Shown: positions 10,411-21,038 of the stretch, one piece after another
Position numbering within the stretch: the stretch's first letter is position 1
Layout of the letters: the number at the start of each line of letters is the position of its first letter
NCBI GenBank assembly: GCA_029776255.1
Contig: JAKOTN010000097.1
Span: 1-64,000 of the forward strand
Reading direction: 5' to 3'
DNA: 64,000 nt
Origin: Pseudomonadota bacterium
Lineage (GTDB): Bacteria; Pseudomonadota; Gammaproteobacteria; Burkholderiales; Rhodocyclaceae
The notes under the pieces: generated by a model
Databases searched by the model: none
What the model saw: the letters and a program-made list of their open reading frames with translations, nothing else
What the model was told of the DNA's origin: nothing
Made by a program: the position numbers and the translations under genes

Positions 10411-10579
10411 TGCGGACGCGACCGCCGCTAGCGACGTTGCCGGGCGACAAGCGGTCCACGCGGTGCGTGCGATAACCGAAGCCGGAACAGAAACTGGGGA
10501 AAACAGCCCGGGATCGGGGGAACGACGTGGGAAAACGGCGTGAAAAACGGTGCTGTAAGGATTGATGCCGGAAAACCTG

Positions 10580-10655
10580 TGGCGTCCCCACGGGGATTCG
10601 AACCCCGGTACCTACCGTGAAAGGGTAGTGTCCTAGGCCTCTAGACGATGGGGAC
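10580..10655 (-). tRNA. tRNA-Glu(TTC)
   Basis: Reverse complement GTCCCCATCGTCTAGAGGCCTAGGACACTACCCTTTCACGGTAGG...GGGGACGCCA folds as a cloverleaf with anticodon TTC and encoded CCA. Confidence 0.97.
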
Positions 10656-10682
10656 CTTGAACGATTTTTCTTCTTGCCATTG

Positions 10683-10758
<76 letters not shown>

Positions 10759-10836
10759 GCGCGAAGAAGGCGGGATTATAGGGAGCGCGTCTCTCGATGT
10801 AAAGCGCCGATTGAGAAACGCCTTGCGGCGATCGCC

Positions 10837-13134
10837 TCAGCGGACGCTGATTTCGATCCGGTCGTAACGACCGGCGTCGTCCATCACCGTGATTTGATAG
10901 CGGCCGGCCTCGCTGAAGCGCTGTAGCAGCGGCCGGCCGGGGGGAACGCGACCGATCTGCCGGCCATTGAGCAGCCAGATCCGTTCCGCCTGACCGCCTT
11001 GCGCCTCCAGGCGAAGTTCCGGCGCCGGTCCGTTGCCGGCGCGACGAATCGTTTCGCCATCGCCGACGCCGACGATTTTCAGCCCGGCTTCGGGCGCGCC
11101 GGCGCCGGCGCAGGCGGTGGACCAGGGCGGCGGCAGCGCGCGGGCGCGCGTTGTCGCGTCGAGCCATGGTTCGAGCGCCGCCGGCCAGCGAGCCATCGCC
11201 ACCGCCCGCATCTCGCCGTCAGCGCAAGCGGCCCTCACTCGCTGGCCGCTGCTTGCGTCGCGGTAATCGGTATAGCGCGCCCCGCCGTCACGCAAGCGGT
11301 CGGGGAAAGTGGGCGGTGCGGTGCCGTTGAGCAGCCAGGCGGTTCTTTCCTGATGGCACAGTTCGGATGGCGTGTCGTCGCCACGCGTGCCCAGCGGCCA
11401 ACAGATTCTTGCCGTCGACACGCTTGCCGGCGAGGTCCGCGACGCGGTTTGACCGTCGTCGAGTACCGCGAAAATATCGACGAGCAGTGGCGCGGCGATA
11501 TTGGCGCCGAAAAATCCCGGGTTGGGCGTGCCATCCGGCCGGCCGATCCAGACGCCGACGGTGAAGCGGTCGCTGACACCGGCTGCCCAGGCATCGCGAA
11601 AACCGAAGCTGGTGCCGGTTTTCCAGGCGATGCCGCGGCGGGCACCGACACCGCCATCCACCTGTCGGGCAATCGGCCCGCCGGATTCGAGTACATCGCG
11701 AATGATGAACGCCGCGCCCTCGCTCATCATGCGGGCTTCTTCGCGCGGCGCGTCGGGCAGGTAACGCGGCCGGCCGCTGACGCCGCCTCGCGCCAGCGCG
11801 GTGTAAGCGCCGACCAGTCCTTCGAGGTTGATCGCCGTGCCGCCAAGAATCACGCTGAGATTGGGGGTGGCGCCGCGCGGCAGTTCCAGCTTGAGGCCAC
11901 CGCGACGGAGGAGTGAAACGAAGCGCTGCGGTCCGAGCCGGTCGAGGACTTCGACCGCCGGTACGTTGAGCGAGCGCCGCAGCGCTTCCGAGACACTGAC
12001 CGGGCCGCTGAAATTGGCCTGGAAATTGCCCGGCTGGTAGCCGGAAAACGATTGTGGCACGTCCGCCAGCAGCGATTCGGAATGGATCAGGCCCTCGTCG
12101 AGCGCCAAGCCGTAGAGAAAGGGCTTTAACGCCGAACCTGGCGAGCGCGCCGCCTGCACCATGTCGACGTGCGCGAAACGCGCGTCGTCGGCGAAATCGG
12201 CCGAACCGGCGTAGGCGCGGACTTCGAGCGTTTCGTTATCGACCACCAATGCAGCCATCGACACGCGCGGCGGCAGCACTTGCAGCCGTGCCGAAAGAAG
12301 TTGTTCGACCGATTGTTGAATGCCGGCGTCGAGCGTGCTCTCGATGCGCGCGCTGCGCGGCCGCAGCCGGCGCAGCCGCTCGGCGAACAGAGGCGCCAGC
12401 AGCGGTTCGTGCACCGCCTGGGCGACCACCGCTTCCTGCTTGGCATCGGCCACGACGGCCGCGCCCCAGCGCGACTGCAGGCGGTCGAGCACCTTGTCGC
12501 GCGCGATGCGCGCCCGTTGCGGGTAGCGGTCCGGGCGCAGCAGCGACGGCGCTTGCGGTAATACTGTCAGCAAAGCGGCTTCGGACTCGGTCAGGCGCTG
12601 TGCCGGTTTGCCGAGGTAGGCTCGGCTGGCGGCTTCGACGCCTTCGAGAACGCCGCCCATCGGCGCGAAGTTGACGTAGATCTGCAGGATTTCCCGTTTG
12701 GAGCAGCGCAATTCCAGTTGCACGGCACGTAAAATCTGGCGCAACTTGCCGGCGACGGTGTGGGGTGTCGGCTCAAGCAGGCGAACGACCTGCATGGTCA
12801 GCGTCGAGCCGCCGGAGACGATGCGACCATGGCGCAGCCATTGCCCGGCGGCGCGTAGCAGCGCCCACGGATTGACCCCGGGATGCCACCAGAACCCGCG
12901 GTCTTCGTAAGCGACCAGCGCTTCAAGATAGCGCGGCGACACTTCTTCCAAGCGCAACGGATGGCGCCAGATATGCGCCCGATCCGGAAACGCCCGCAAG
13001 GGCGTGCCGTCGCGCGCCAAAACCACCTGCGCCAACGGTGCCGAACGCCCCGGCAGGGGCGGTGGCCACCACTGGTCGGCGAGCAACAGCAGGGTCAGCA
13101 CGGCGGCCAGGGTCAGCCGTGACGGACGGGTCAT
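10837..13134 (-). CDS. pbpC: Penicillin-binding protein 1C
   Basis: Transglycosylase region (YEDRGFWWHPGVNPWALLRA, GGSTLTMQVVRLLEP) and transpeptidase region (SPGSALKPFLYGLALDEG, KTGTSFGFRDAWAAG). Confidence 0.9.
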   Translation of the reverse strand: MTRPSRLTLAAVLTLLLLADQWWPPPLPGRSAPLAQVVLARDGTPLRAFPDRAHIWRHPLRLEEVSPRYLEALVAYEDRGFWWHPGVNPWALLRAAGQWLRHGRIVSGGSTLTMQVVRLLEPTPHTVAGKLRQILRAVQLELRCSKREILQIYVNFAPMGGVLEGVEAASRAYLGKPAQRLTESEAALLTVLPQAPSLLRPDRYPQRARIARDKVLDRLQSRWGAAVVADAKQEAVVAQAVHEPLLAPLFAERLRRLRPRSARIESTLDAGIQQSVEQLLSARLQVLPPRVSMAALVVDNETLEVRAYAGSADFADDARFAHVDMVQAARSPGSALKPFLYGLALDEGLIHSESLLADVPQSFSGYQPGNFQANFSGPVSVSEALRRSLNVPAVEVLDRLGPQRFVSLLRRGGLKLELPRGATPNLSVILGGTAINLEGLVGAYTALARGGVSGRPRYLPDAPREEARMMSEGAAFIIRDVLESGGPIARQVDGGVGARRGIAWKTGTSFGFRDAWAAGVSDRFTVGVWIGRPDGTPNPGFFGANIAAPLLVDIFAVLDDGQTASRTSPASVSTARICWPLGTRGDDTPSELCHQERTAWLLNGTAPPTFPDRLRDGGARYTDYRDASSGQRVRAACADGEMRAVAMARWPAALEPWLDATTRARALPPPWSTACAGAGAPEAGLKIVGVGDGETIRRAGNGPAPELRLEAQGGQAERIWLLNGRQIGRVPPGRPLLQRFSEAGRYQITVMDDAGRYDRIEISVR

Positions 13135-16100
13135 TTCTTCGCGCCGGCGCTTTCTTCCTTGCCGTCGCTGATCGTCAACACTTCGTTGCCGCCGGCAAGG
13201 CCGAAGATTTGCGGCTGATACATGTCTTCGGCGTAAGTCGGCGGCACCACGAAGCGGCCCGGCGTGACGACACGAACGCGGTAGAAGAACGGCATCTTGC
13301 CGGAAAGCCGAGCCGCGACGACGAAACGGTCGTCGCGGAATTCGACGTGCCGGATATCGCTGTTTTGCATCGCCTGTCGCGGGTCGACGCCCTCGACGGT
13401 GATCGCCGATTGCTCGCCTTGGACGATGTTGGCGTTTTCGATCTCAACCCCGGCGGGGACGTAATCCACCACTAGACCGTTGGCGAAGCGGCCATTGCTG
13501 ACCACTTCGACCCGCACGATGGCTGTCTCGCCGACGCGTAGCGGACGATTGCCAAGCGGTTTGCCGTCGGCGGTGAACCAGTCGCGCTTGAGATCGAAGG
13601 CGTCGCGTCGTGCGGCAGGCATTTTGGCCGGGTTGCCGGTGACGTTGAGTTCGACGAACAAACGTTCCTTGTGGTCGTTCCTGAGCTTCAGTCCGGCCGC
13701 CAATTCCGCGGCGGTCAGAGGCTGGAACTGCGTGCCCTTGCCGCCAATGGTCAGCGGTTTGCCGGTGGACTGCAGTTCGGCGGCCCACGATTTGCCGGGT
13801 TCGCTGACGAAACTCCGTCCCAGCAGGAACAGCGCCAGTTTTTCCTGGGTGCTGTAGTAGCGGTAACGCTCCATTTCGCCCGCCACCTGCGCGACGAGAT
13901 TCTCGCGCCCTTCCGGCTTGAGCTGGTGCTTGTCGAGCAGCACGTAAATCAGAGCCCAGTCGCGCAGATTGCTGCCGTAGTCGCCCCACCAGGCATGGAC
14001 CGCGCCGTCGCGCGGTTTCTTCAGGCCGGCGGCGATGGCGCTTTGCGCACGCGCTTCGTCACCCATCAGCTTCAGAGCCAGACCGACATGCACCAGCGAT
14101 AGCCCCGAATGCGCGGCCGCCCGCGATTCGTGCAGTTGCCGCAAGGTCGCCAGCGGCGCCTTGCCTTGGCGGGCCAGCACGTAGGCACCGTAGGCGAGCA
14201 CCGCGAAACGGCCGGAGCCGGCGTAGCGGTTATCGTTCCACATCGCGTTCGGGTTGTATTTGACCGCGGTCGTCGGCAGGCCGGCGATGCCTTCCTGCAA
14301 GCCTTTGAGCAAAAATTCCACGGCACGTTTTTCAACGTCGGGCGGCACGTTGAACCCCTGTTCGCGCGCGTCGAGCAGGAAGTTGGTGACATAGGCCGAC
14401 AGCCAGTACTGATACTCCGACAAATTGCCCCACAGACTGAAGCCGCCGTTCGGCGCCTGCATGCCGGCCAGGCGGGCGATCGCCTTGTCGAGCATCTCGG
14501 CGCGCTGGGCCTTGCCGTAGGGCTTGAGACCGAACTGCCTGGCCGCTGCGTCGTCAATGAAAACATGCGGGTAGGCGCTGCTGGTGGTCTGCTCGGCGCA
14601 GCCGTAGGGATAGGTCAGCAGCCCATGCACGGCGCTACGCACGTCGATCGGCGCCTTGTCCGAGACGACGAGTGTCGCCGCCACGCTTTGACGCAGCAGA
14701 CCGCCGAGTTCGGCTTCGCGAAGCTCCACCGTTTCGCCCGGGGCCACGGCCAGCCGCCGGGTCACCGTTTGCCGCGGCGTCGGCGTCTGCACCTGGAGCG
14801 GAAAACTGCGATTGAGCTTGAGCAGCGGGCTGTCGACGCGCACCCGAACCTCGGTGAGGCCCAGGGCGCTGCCGGCCTCGATGGGAATGCGCAGCGTCCG
14901 TTTCTGCTGATCATTGAGCGAAAACTGCTGCTCGCCGCCCTTGATCGCCAGCCCTTCGCGGTTGCTGACCGCGATTTTCACTTCCTGGGTGCTGCCGGCG
15001 AGATTCTGCACGTCGAGTGCCAGCACCGCGCTGTCGCCGACGGAGAGGAAGCGCGGAGTCGCCAGTTCGACGATCAACGGCGCGGCCACCGTCACCTCGG
15101 CGTCGCGCATGCCGAAACGTTCGCCGGTGGCGGCCACCGCCATCAGGCGCAGACTACCGTTGAAATCGGGCACTTGCAGCGTGATTTCGGCTTCCCCTTT
15201 ATCGTCCAGCGACACCGGACCGCTGAACAAGTCGACCAGACGCACCTTTTTCGGCATGCCGCGGGTCGGTTTGGGCGCCGCGTCGCCGCCGAATTTGAGC
15301 TTGCCTTTCTGGCCGTCCATTTTTTCGATCAGGCGGCCATAAACGTCGTAAGCGTCGGCGCCGTAACGCAGCTTGGCGAAGAAGAAGCCGTAAGCGTCTG
15401 GACTGGGGAAGCGCGTGATGTTCAGGATGCCGACGTCGACCGCCGACAAGGTGACCATCGCTTTTTGTCCCTTGGCCTCGGGCACCTTGACCTTGACCTT
15501 CAACGGCTTTTCCGGCTCCATTTTCTGGGGCGCTTCCAGGGCGACGTTGAGCTTTCGATTGCCGCGTTCGAGCGGGATGTGAATCAGGCCGAGCGCTCGC
15601 GCCGGCGTGACCTTGTCGCCGCCGTTGCCGGGCCGCAGGACCATCGCCGAAACGTAGAGATCGTGCCGTTTCCAGGTTTTGTCGAGCGGAATGTCAAGCG
15701 TCGTGCCACCTTCCGGCACGCGCATGCGATGCACCCACAACGCGCGATCGCCTTCGACGGTGATCAAGGCCTCGCCGGCGTGTGGCGGCGTGATGGTCAG
15801 ATGCGCGGTTTCGCCGTCGGCGTAGGCCGGCTTGTCGAGCTTGAGCGCCACCAGATCGGGACGCACACCCTGCGTTTCGTCGTCCTTGGCCGACCAGCCG
15901 GCGTAGAAGCGGAAGCGCATCGTCTGGCGGGTTTCCGGATCGAGAATTTCGATGCGGTAGCGGCCGTACTTGAGCGGAACGCTGAGCTTGCCGCGCCCGC
16001 CGGCGGGAACGGAAACCTGCGTGGTCCGCACCAGTTCGTCGGTCTCGGTGAAGCCCGAATGCCAGCCGCGCCGGTCGTCGAAGCGCCAATAGTAATTGCG

Positions 16101-18296
16101 GTTTTCGCGGAACAGGCGCACCGGTAGGGCCGCGCCGGCTTTCAGGGCGCCGCTGGCATCGGCGCGTACGACTTCGAAATCGGCCGACGCGCCTTCGCGG
16201 GCGTAGTCGCCGACGAACAGCGGCCGCAGGCCGACCAGCACCGGCGCCGGCCAGTGGACGCGCTCAATACCGCGCACCACCGGTCGGCCACCGCTTTCGA
16301 GCAGACTCAGGGTGGCACGGACGGTAAACGGCGAGTGGCGTTTGGCGACGGTGTCGAGATCGACATCGATCCGCGCCTTGCCCTGCTCGTCCAGCGTTTT
16401 TTCCGGCAGCTCGCTACGCGACCTGACGGTGTCCTCGTCGGCATCGCCGAAAACGAAGCCCGGCAGTTTTTGCGCCAGCGGATTGCGGTTGCGTTCGCTG
16501 GTGACCACGCCGAGCAGCCGATTGCCGGCCGCCGGCGCGCCGTAAAGGTAGCGGCCGTTTACGTCGACGCGCCAGGTGTTGTCACTGGTCAAACGCTCGA
16601 CAGTGCTCGCCAGATCGAGTTTCATCCGCTCCGGCAGGAACTCCTCGACACCGAATTGCAGGCTGGTGCCGGCCAGTTTGGTCGCCGGGTCGGCGCGCAG
16701 TTCGAGATGCCACGCGCCAGTGGCGGCGTCGCTCGGCAATTCGATGACTCGTTGAAAATAACCGGGAAACGCGTTGTCCGCTTGCCAGGTGGCGGTCCAC
16801 TGCGCCTTGCCGTCCGGGCGACGGAGAATCGCTTGAATCGGCTGCGGTGGCACCGGCTGGCCGTCGGCGTCGCGCGCCAGCACCGACACCTCGAAGCGTT
16901 CGCCAGGGCGGTAAAGATTGCGTCCACTGTAGGCAAAAAGGCGCACCGGCACGTACGGCATGCCGGCGATGTCGAATTCGGCGAGATCGAGCGCCGGCTC
17001 CTTGAGAGCGATCAGCGACATCTGCTCGCCCTTGCGCGCCATGACCACGCGAGCCGATTTCGGCCGCTCGGCAAAGACGGCCCGACCGTCGCGGTCGCTT
17101 TCGGCGCGGGCCAGCGTCTTGCCCTGGGCGTCGATCCAGGTGACCTCGACGCCGGACACCGCCTTGCCGTCGGTCAGCGAACTGATGTAAGCGTCGGCAC
17201 CGCTGTTGGCGTATTGCCGCAAATGCAGGCCGAGATCGCTGACGTAAAAATAGGTGGTCTGGTAGTCGTTGCGGAAACGGTTCGGCTGCGACATCACGGC
17301 CACGTAGACACCCGGTTCGCGCAGCGCCGGGATGCTTTCGACCGGGATGAAGGTGACCGCGCGACGATTCGCCTTTTGCTCGGTCAGGAAACGACCGACG
17401 AAAGCGCTGGTGGTCAGCTTGTTCAGTTGGTCGAGTTCCCAGCTGTTGGTGACGCCTTTCAGGCGCGGGCGGACGTTGTAGCTATACCCCTCCTCTTCCC
17501 CGTCTCCGCCATCGTTGTCGTCGTCGGACGCATTCTCCGGTGCGACGCGCGACGAACCGACGACCACTTTTTCGAGAAATTTGGCCAGTTGATCGGGCTT
17601 GACCTTGAGGAACTGAATGTCCACTTCCGGAATATTCACCGTGGTCACCGGCAGGCCACCGTTTTGCGCCGCCGGCAGGACCATGCCGCGGCTGGCGAAA
17701 TAAAATGCCGGCGCCACGGCGGCGGTCTTGATCGAAAAACGCGATTCCGCATCGAGCTTTTCCCCGTTGGCGGCGCTCAGGCCGGCCTGCACGCGGATCA
17801 CATAGCGCGTCTGCGGTTTGATATGCGGAAAGAACAACAGCCGCGGGTTTTCGCCGACAACCCAGGCGCCCGCCACTGGCTGACCGCCGTCGAGGACCGT
17901 GTCACGGTCGGCACGGCTGCTGCCGGCGGCCTTGTCCGCTTGAGCGTCCGTCGACGGTTCGTCGTCCGCCGCCTCTTCTTCCCGCGGATGATCGTCGCCG
18001 CCGACGCTCTGGTCCTTCTTCGCCGCCGGCATTTCCAGCACCTGGATGAATTTTTCGTGATCGCCCCGACTGCCGAGCGGCAGGCTGAACGAGAGCGCCA
18101 GCGCTGGCAAGCCGTCCAGTTCCCGATGCGCGCCATCGACGACCTCGAAACGGACGCCTTCGGTCGACGCGTCGTCCGGAGCGCGGTGCGGAAAATAACC
18201 GATGGCGAAAAAACCGGCCGCTGCCAGGATCAGAACGCCGATCAGGGCGGATAACGGCGCCAGTCCACGCTGCATGAATGGTTTGTCGACTCGCAT
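13131..18296 (-). CDS. Bacterial alpha-2-macroglobulin (YfhM-like, MG1/MG2 domains)
   Basis: 1721 aa with N-terminal hydrophobic segment, macroglobulin-type repeats and thioester motif PYGCAEQTTS; 4-nt overlap with pbpC. Start placed at MRVDKPF. Confidence 0.9.
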   Translation of the reverse strand: MRVDKPFMQRGLAPLSALIGVLILAAAGFFAIGYFPHRAPDDASTEGVRFEVVDGAHRELDGLPALALSFSLPLGSRGDHEKFIQVLEMPAAKKDQSVGGDDHPREEEAADDEPSTDAQADKAAGSSRADRDTVLDGGQPVAGAWVVGENPRLLFFPHIKPQTRYVIRVQAGLSAANGEKLDAESRFSIKTAAVAPAFYFASRGMVLPAAQNGGLPVTTVNIPEVDIQFLKVKPDQLAKFLEKVVVGSSRVAPENASDDDNDGGDGEEEGYSYNVRPRLKGVTNSWELDQLNKLTTSAFVGRFLTEQKANRRAVTFIPVESIPALREPGVYVAVMSQPNRFRNDYQTTYFYVSDLGLHLRQYANSGADAYISSLTDGKAVSGVEVTWIDAQGKTLARAESDRDGRAVFAERPKSARVVMARKGEQMSLIALKEPALDLAEFDIAGMPYVPVRLFAYSGRNLYRPGERFEVSVLARDADGQPVPPQPIQAILRRPDGKAQWTATWQADNAFPGYFQRVIELPSDAATGAWHLELRADPATKLAGTSLQFGVEEFLPERMKLDLASTVERLTSDNTWRVDVNGRYLYGAPAAGNRLLGVVTSERNRNPLAQKLPGFVFGDADEDTVRSRSELPEKTLDEQGKARIDVDLDTVAKRHSPFTVRATLSLLESGGRPVVRGIERVHWPAPVLVGLRPLFVGDYAREGASADFEVVRADASGALKAGAALPVRLFRENRNYYWRFDDRRGWHSGFTETDELVRTTQVSVPAGGRGKLSVPLKYGRYRIEILDPETRQTMRFRFYAGWSAKDDETQGVRPDLVALKLDKPAYADGETAHLTITPPHAGEALITVEGDRALWVHRMRVPEGGTTLDIPLDKTWKRHDLYVSAMVLRPGNGGDKVTPARALGLIHIPLERGNRKLNVALEAPQKMEPEKPLKVKVKVPEAKGQKAMVTLSAVDVGILNITRFPSPDAYGFFFAKLRYGADAYDVYGRLIEKMDGQKGKLKFGGDAAPKPTRGMPKKVRLVDLFSGPVSLDDKGEAEITLQVPDFNGSLRLMAVAATGERFGMRDAEVTVAAPLIVELATPRFLSVGDSAVLALDVQNLAGSTQEVKIAVSNREGLAIKGGEQQFSLNDQQKRTLRIPIEAGSALGLTEVRVRVDSPLLKLNRSFPLQVQTPTPRQTVTRRLAVAPGETVELREAELGGLLRQSVAATLVVSDKAPIDVRSAVHGLLTYPYGCAEQTTSSAYPHVFIDDAAARQFGLKPYGKAQRAEMLDKAIARLAGMQAPNGGFSLWGNLSEYQYWLSAYVTNFLLDAREQGFNVPPDVEKRAVEFLLKGLQEGIAGLPTTAVKYNPNAMWNDNRYAGSGRFAVLAYGAYVLARQGKAPLATLRQLHESRAAAHSGLSLVHVGLALKLMGDEARAQSAIAAGLKKPRDGAVHAWWGDYGSNLRDWALIYVLLDKHQLKPEGRENLVAQVAGEMERYRYYSTQEKLALFLLGRSFVSEPGKSWAAELQSTGKPLTIGGKGTQFQPLTAAELAAGLKLRNDHKERLFVELNVTGNPAKMPAARRDAFDLKRDWFTADGKPLGNRPLRVGETAIVRVEVVSNGRFANGLVVDYVPAGVEIENANIVQGEQSAITVEGVDPRQAMQNSDIRHVEFRDDRFVVAARLSGKMPFFYRVRVVTPGRFVVPPTYAEDMYQPQIFGLAGGNEVLTISDGKEESAGAKK

Positions 18297-18394
18297 GGCG
18301 CCGCTCCAGAAAAATAATGCTGACAGGATTCTAGCAGCCGTCGGCCGCGTGGGCGGGTGAATTTGCGGTGCGGACCGCGAGCGGCGGCCGGCGT

Positions 18395-19213
18395 TCAGAT
18401 CCGCGCGTCGCCAGGCGCGCAATCGACCTGAAACAAGGCCCGGTCCTGGAGGCGAACGGCGCTCAGGTGGCGGCCCCACAGGCAGCCGGAGTCGAGTGCC
18501 AGCAGGTTTGGTTCGATTCGCAGGCCCAGTGCCGACCAATGGCCGGTAACCAGCACCTCGTCGGCGCTGCGCCGGCCCGGTACGGCAAACCACGGCAGAT
18601 AACCCGGTGGCGCCGCGTTCGCTTCACCCTTGGTCTGAAATTCCATCGCGCCGGCGGGGGAACAGAAACGCATGCGAGTCATGGCGTTGACGATGACCCG
18701 CAGGCGCGACCAGCCCTGGAGGTCGTCATCCCACGCCGCCGGTTCGCTTCCCCACATGTTGGCGATGAATTCGCGGTAACGCGGACCGGCCAGCATCGTT
18801 TCGACCTCGGCCGCCAGCGCGCGGGCCTGCGTCGCCGTCCATTGCGGCAGCAAGCCGGCGTGGACCATGCAGAATCCGTTTTCGCGATGGCAAAGCGCCC
18901 GTTCCCGCAGCCATTGCAGCAGCTCGTCACGGTCCGGCGCGCCGAGAATCCCTTCCAGGGTGTCGCCCTTGCCGCGACGACCGCGGCCTTCGGCAACCAT
19001 CAGCAGGTAAAGATCGTGGTTGCCGAGGACGGTGACGGCGGCATCGCCGAGATCGCGCACGAATCGCAGCGTTTCCAGCGAACGCGGCCCGCGGTTGATC
19101 AGGTCGCCGACCAGCCACAGGCGGTCGCGCGCCGGATCGAAATCGATTTTCGCCAGCAGACGCTGGAAAGAGTCGAAACATCCCTGAATATCGCCGATCG
19201 CGTAAGTGGCCAT
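18395..19213 (-). CDS. apaH: Symmetrical bis(5'-nucleosyl)-tetraphosphatase
   Basis: [45 protein letters not shown] metallophosphatase motifs. Confidence 0.93.
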   Translation of the reverse strand: MATYAIGDIQGCFDSFQRLLAKIDFDPARDRLWLVGDLINRGPRSLETLRFVRDLGDAAVTVLGNHDLYLLMVAEGRGRRGKGDTLEGILGAPDRDELLQWLRERALCHRENGFCMVHAGLLPQWTATQARALAAEVETMLAGPRYREFIANMWGSEPAAWDDDLQGWSRLRVIVNAMTRMRFCSPAGAMEFQTKGEANAAPPGYLPWFAVPGRRSADEVLVTGHWSALGLRIEPNLLALDSGCLWGRHLSAVRLQDRALFQVDCAPGDARI

Positions 19214-19223
19214 CGTGGGTCGG

Positions 19224-20231
19224 TCAGCCGTTGGCGAACGGGCCTTGCTGCCAGCGCCAGGCATCGCCGCACATCGCGTCGATGCCGCGCCGCGCCTTCC
19301 AGCCGAGCAGGCGCGCCGCCTTGCCTGGATCGGCATAACAGGCGGCGACATCCCCCGGCCGGCGCGGTGCCAGGGTATAGGGAATGGGACGACCGCACGC
19401 CGCGGAAAAAGCCCGCACCATGTCCAGAACCGAATAGCCGCGACCGGTCCCGAGATTGGCTGTCAGCAGGCCGTCATTGGCCAGCAGGTAATTCAGGGCG
19501 GCGAGATGACCCTCGACGAGATCCATGACGTGGATGTAGTCGCGAACGCCGGTGCCGTCGGGCGTCGGATAATCGCCGCCGAAAACGTACAAGCGCTCGC
19601 GTCGGCCGTCGGCGACCTGCGCCACATAAGGCAGGAGATTATTCGGCACGCCATTCGGCGCCTCGCCGATCAGTCCGCTTTCATGGGCGCCAACCGGGTT
19701 GAAATAACGCAAGCGCGCGATTCGCCAGTCCGGATCGGCATGCGCCAGATCAGCCAGCATGTCTTCGATCATCAGTTTGCTGGCGCCGTAGGGATTGGTC
19801 GTCGAACGCGGGAAATCTTCTTTGATCGGCACCGAGGCCGGGTCGCCATAAACCGTTGCCGAAGAACTGAACACAAGGGTTTTAACGTTGCTTTCCGCCA
19901 TCTCGCCGAATAAGGCGATGGCACCCCCGACATTGCAATCATAATAATGGAGCGGTTTTTCCACCGATTCGCCAACGGCTTTCAGGCCGGCGAAATGAAA
20001 AACGGCGTCGATGGCGAATTCGCCGAAAATGTGCCGCAGCAAATGGCGATCGCGCACATCGCCCGCAAAAAAGATCGGCCGTTGCCCGGCGATGCGGGCA
20101 ATGCGATCAAGCACTTCCGGTCGGCTATTCGACAGATTATCGATGACCACGACCCGATGACCCGCCGCCAGCAGAACGACACAGGCGTGCGAACCAATAT
20201 AACCGCTACCGCCGGTGACCAGAATATTCAT
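19224..20231 (-). CDS. galE: UDP-glucose 4-epimerase
   Basis: [21 protein letters not shown] Rossmann motif, [21 protein letters not shown]. Confidence 0.93.
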   Translation of the reverse strand: MNILVTGGSGYIGSHACVVLLAAGHRVVVIDNLSNSRPEVLDRIARIAGQRPIFFAGDVRDRHLLRHIFGEFAIDAVFHFAGLKAVGESVEKPLHYYDCNVGGAIALFGEMAESNVKTLVFSSSATVYGDPASVPIKEDFPRSTTNPYGASKLMIEDMLADLAHADPDWRIARLRYFNPVGAHESGLIGEAPNGVPNNLLPYVAQVADGRRERLYVFGGDYPTPDGTGVRDYIHVMDLVEGHLAALNYLLANDGLLTANLGTGRGYSVLDMVRAFSAACGRPIPYTLAPRRPGDVAACYADPGKAARLLGWKARRGIDAMCGDAWRWQQGPFANG

Positions 20232-20375
20232 TGTCGGATATTTTTCAATGCGTGTTATCGCCGAACGATCCGCCGACACATCCACGGCGGGCCGAGAGCA
20301 AATGGCATGGGAACAGCGGGGGGGTGTCGCGCAAGAGGCTCAAGAACGGCGAAACCGATGCTGGCCGGCGTGATT

Positions 20376-20417
20376 CCCGGTAATGGCGACGACCAGCCGG
20401 CCGTCGCCATTACCGGG
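20376..20417. repeat. Perfect 16-bp inverted repeat (stem-loop) between galE and the H-NS gene
   Basis: CCCGGTAATGGCGACG-N10-CGTCGCCATTACCGGG; no T-tract on either strand. Confidence 0.75.
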
Positions 20418-20535
20418 CTATCGTTAACTGCCGAGTCGTCAAACAAAAACGGCGGTATCCGTCTTTCACCGTTCGACCCGCTGGAAAAACTGCCGAAATA
20501 CCACCGCCGAGGCCAGATCGCCGGGTATTTGGCGA

Positions 20536-20844
20536 TTAACCGTCCACCAGAAAATCGTTCCGATGCCTGCCTTGCGCTTCGAGGCTGGTCAGCCAGTTCG
20601 GCGCCTTGCCACGGCCCGACCACGTCTCACCTTGCGGACCGCGATATTTCGCGGCGACGGTTTTGCGAGTCATCACCGGCGCCGTCGTGCCGACCTTGAA
20701 ACCGCAATCCGCCGCCGTCAACCCAAAATCGGCAATCAATTGCCGTACTTGCGAAATGGCCGACGCTGCTTCAGCCCGCCGGGCTTCTTCGATTTGCCGA
20801 TTCAGCGTCTCTCGTTGAGCGATTAATTCTTTATAAAAAGACAT
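20536..20844 (-). CDS. H-NS family nucleoid-associated protein
   Basis: C-terminal KYRGPQGETWSGRGKAPNWL DNA-binding motif; N-terminal coiled-coil-like region. Confidence 0.9.
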   Translation of the reverse strand: MSFYKELIAQRETLNRQIEEARRAEAASAISQVRQLIADFGLTAADCGFKVGTTAPVMTRKTVAAKYRGPQGETWSGRGKAPNWLTSLEAQGRHRNDFLVDG

Positions 20845-20925
20845 TCTCTCCACCTTATGAAAAATCATTGATTTACGCGGCAGGCCATGCGTTTTCGACC
20901 GACTGCTCGCTATCTCATATTATGA

Positions 20926-20985
20926 CATGATTTCGCGGCATTTCAGAAATCATGTTGTTGATACAACGAAAGTACTTTTTGTTGT
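20926..20985 (-). promoter_or_regulatory. Adjacent palindromes upstream of the H-NS gene
   Basis: CATGATTTC-N11-GAAATCATG (20926-20954, perfect 9-bp arms) and ACAACGAAAGTACTTTTTGTTGT (20963-20985, near-perfect palindrome). Confidence 0.5.
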
Positions 20986-21038
20986 AAACCCCCGTGACTT
21001 GAATTGATCGTCGGTGCCGCGACGATTCGCGGCGCCAC

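Noticed and set aside
14109-18254. Long plus-strand ORFs (672 and 666 aa) opposite the macroglobulin gene
   Set aside because: Shadow ORFs of a well-supported minus-strand gene, with no recognisable domains.
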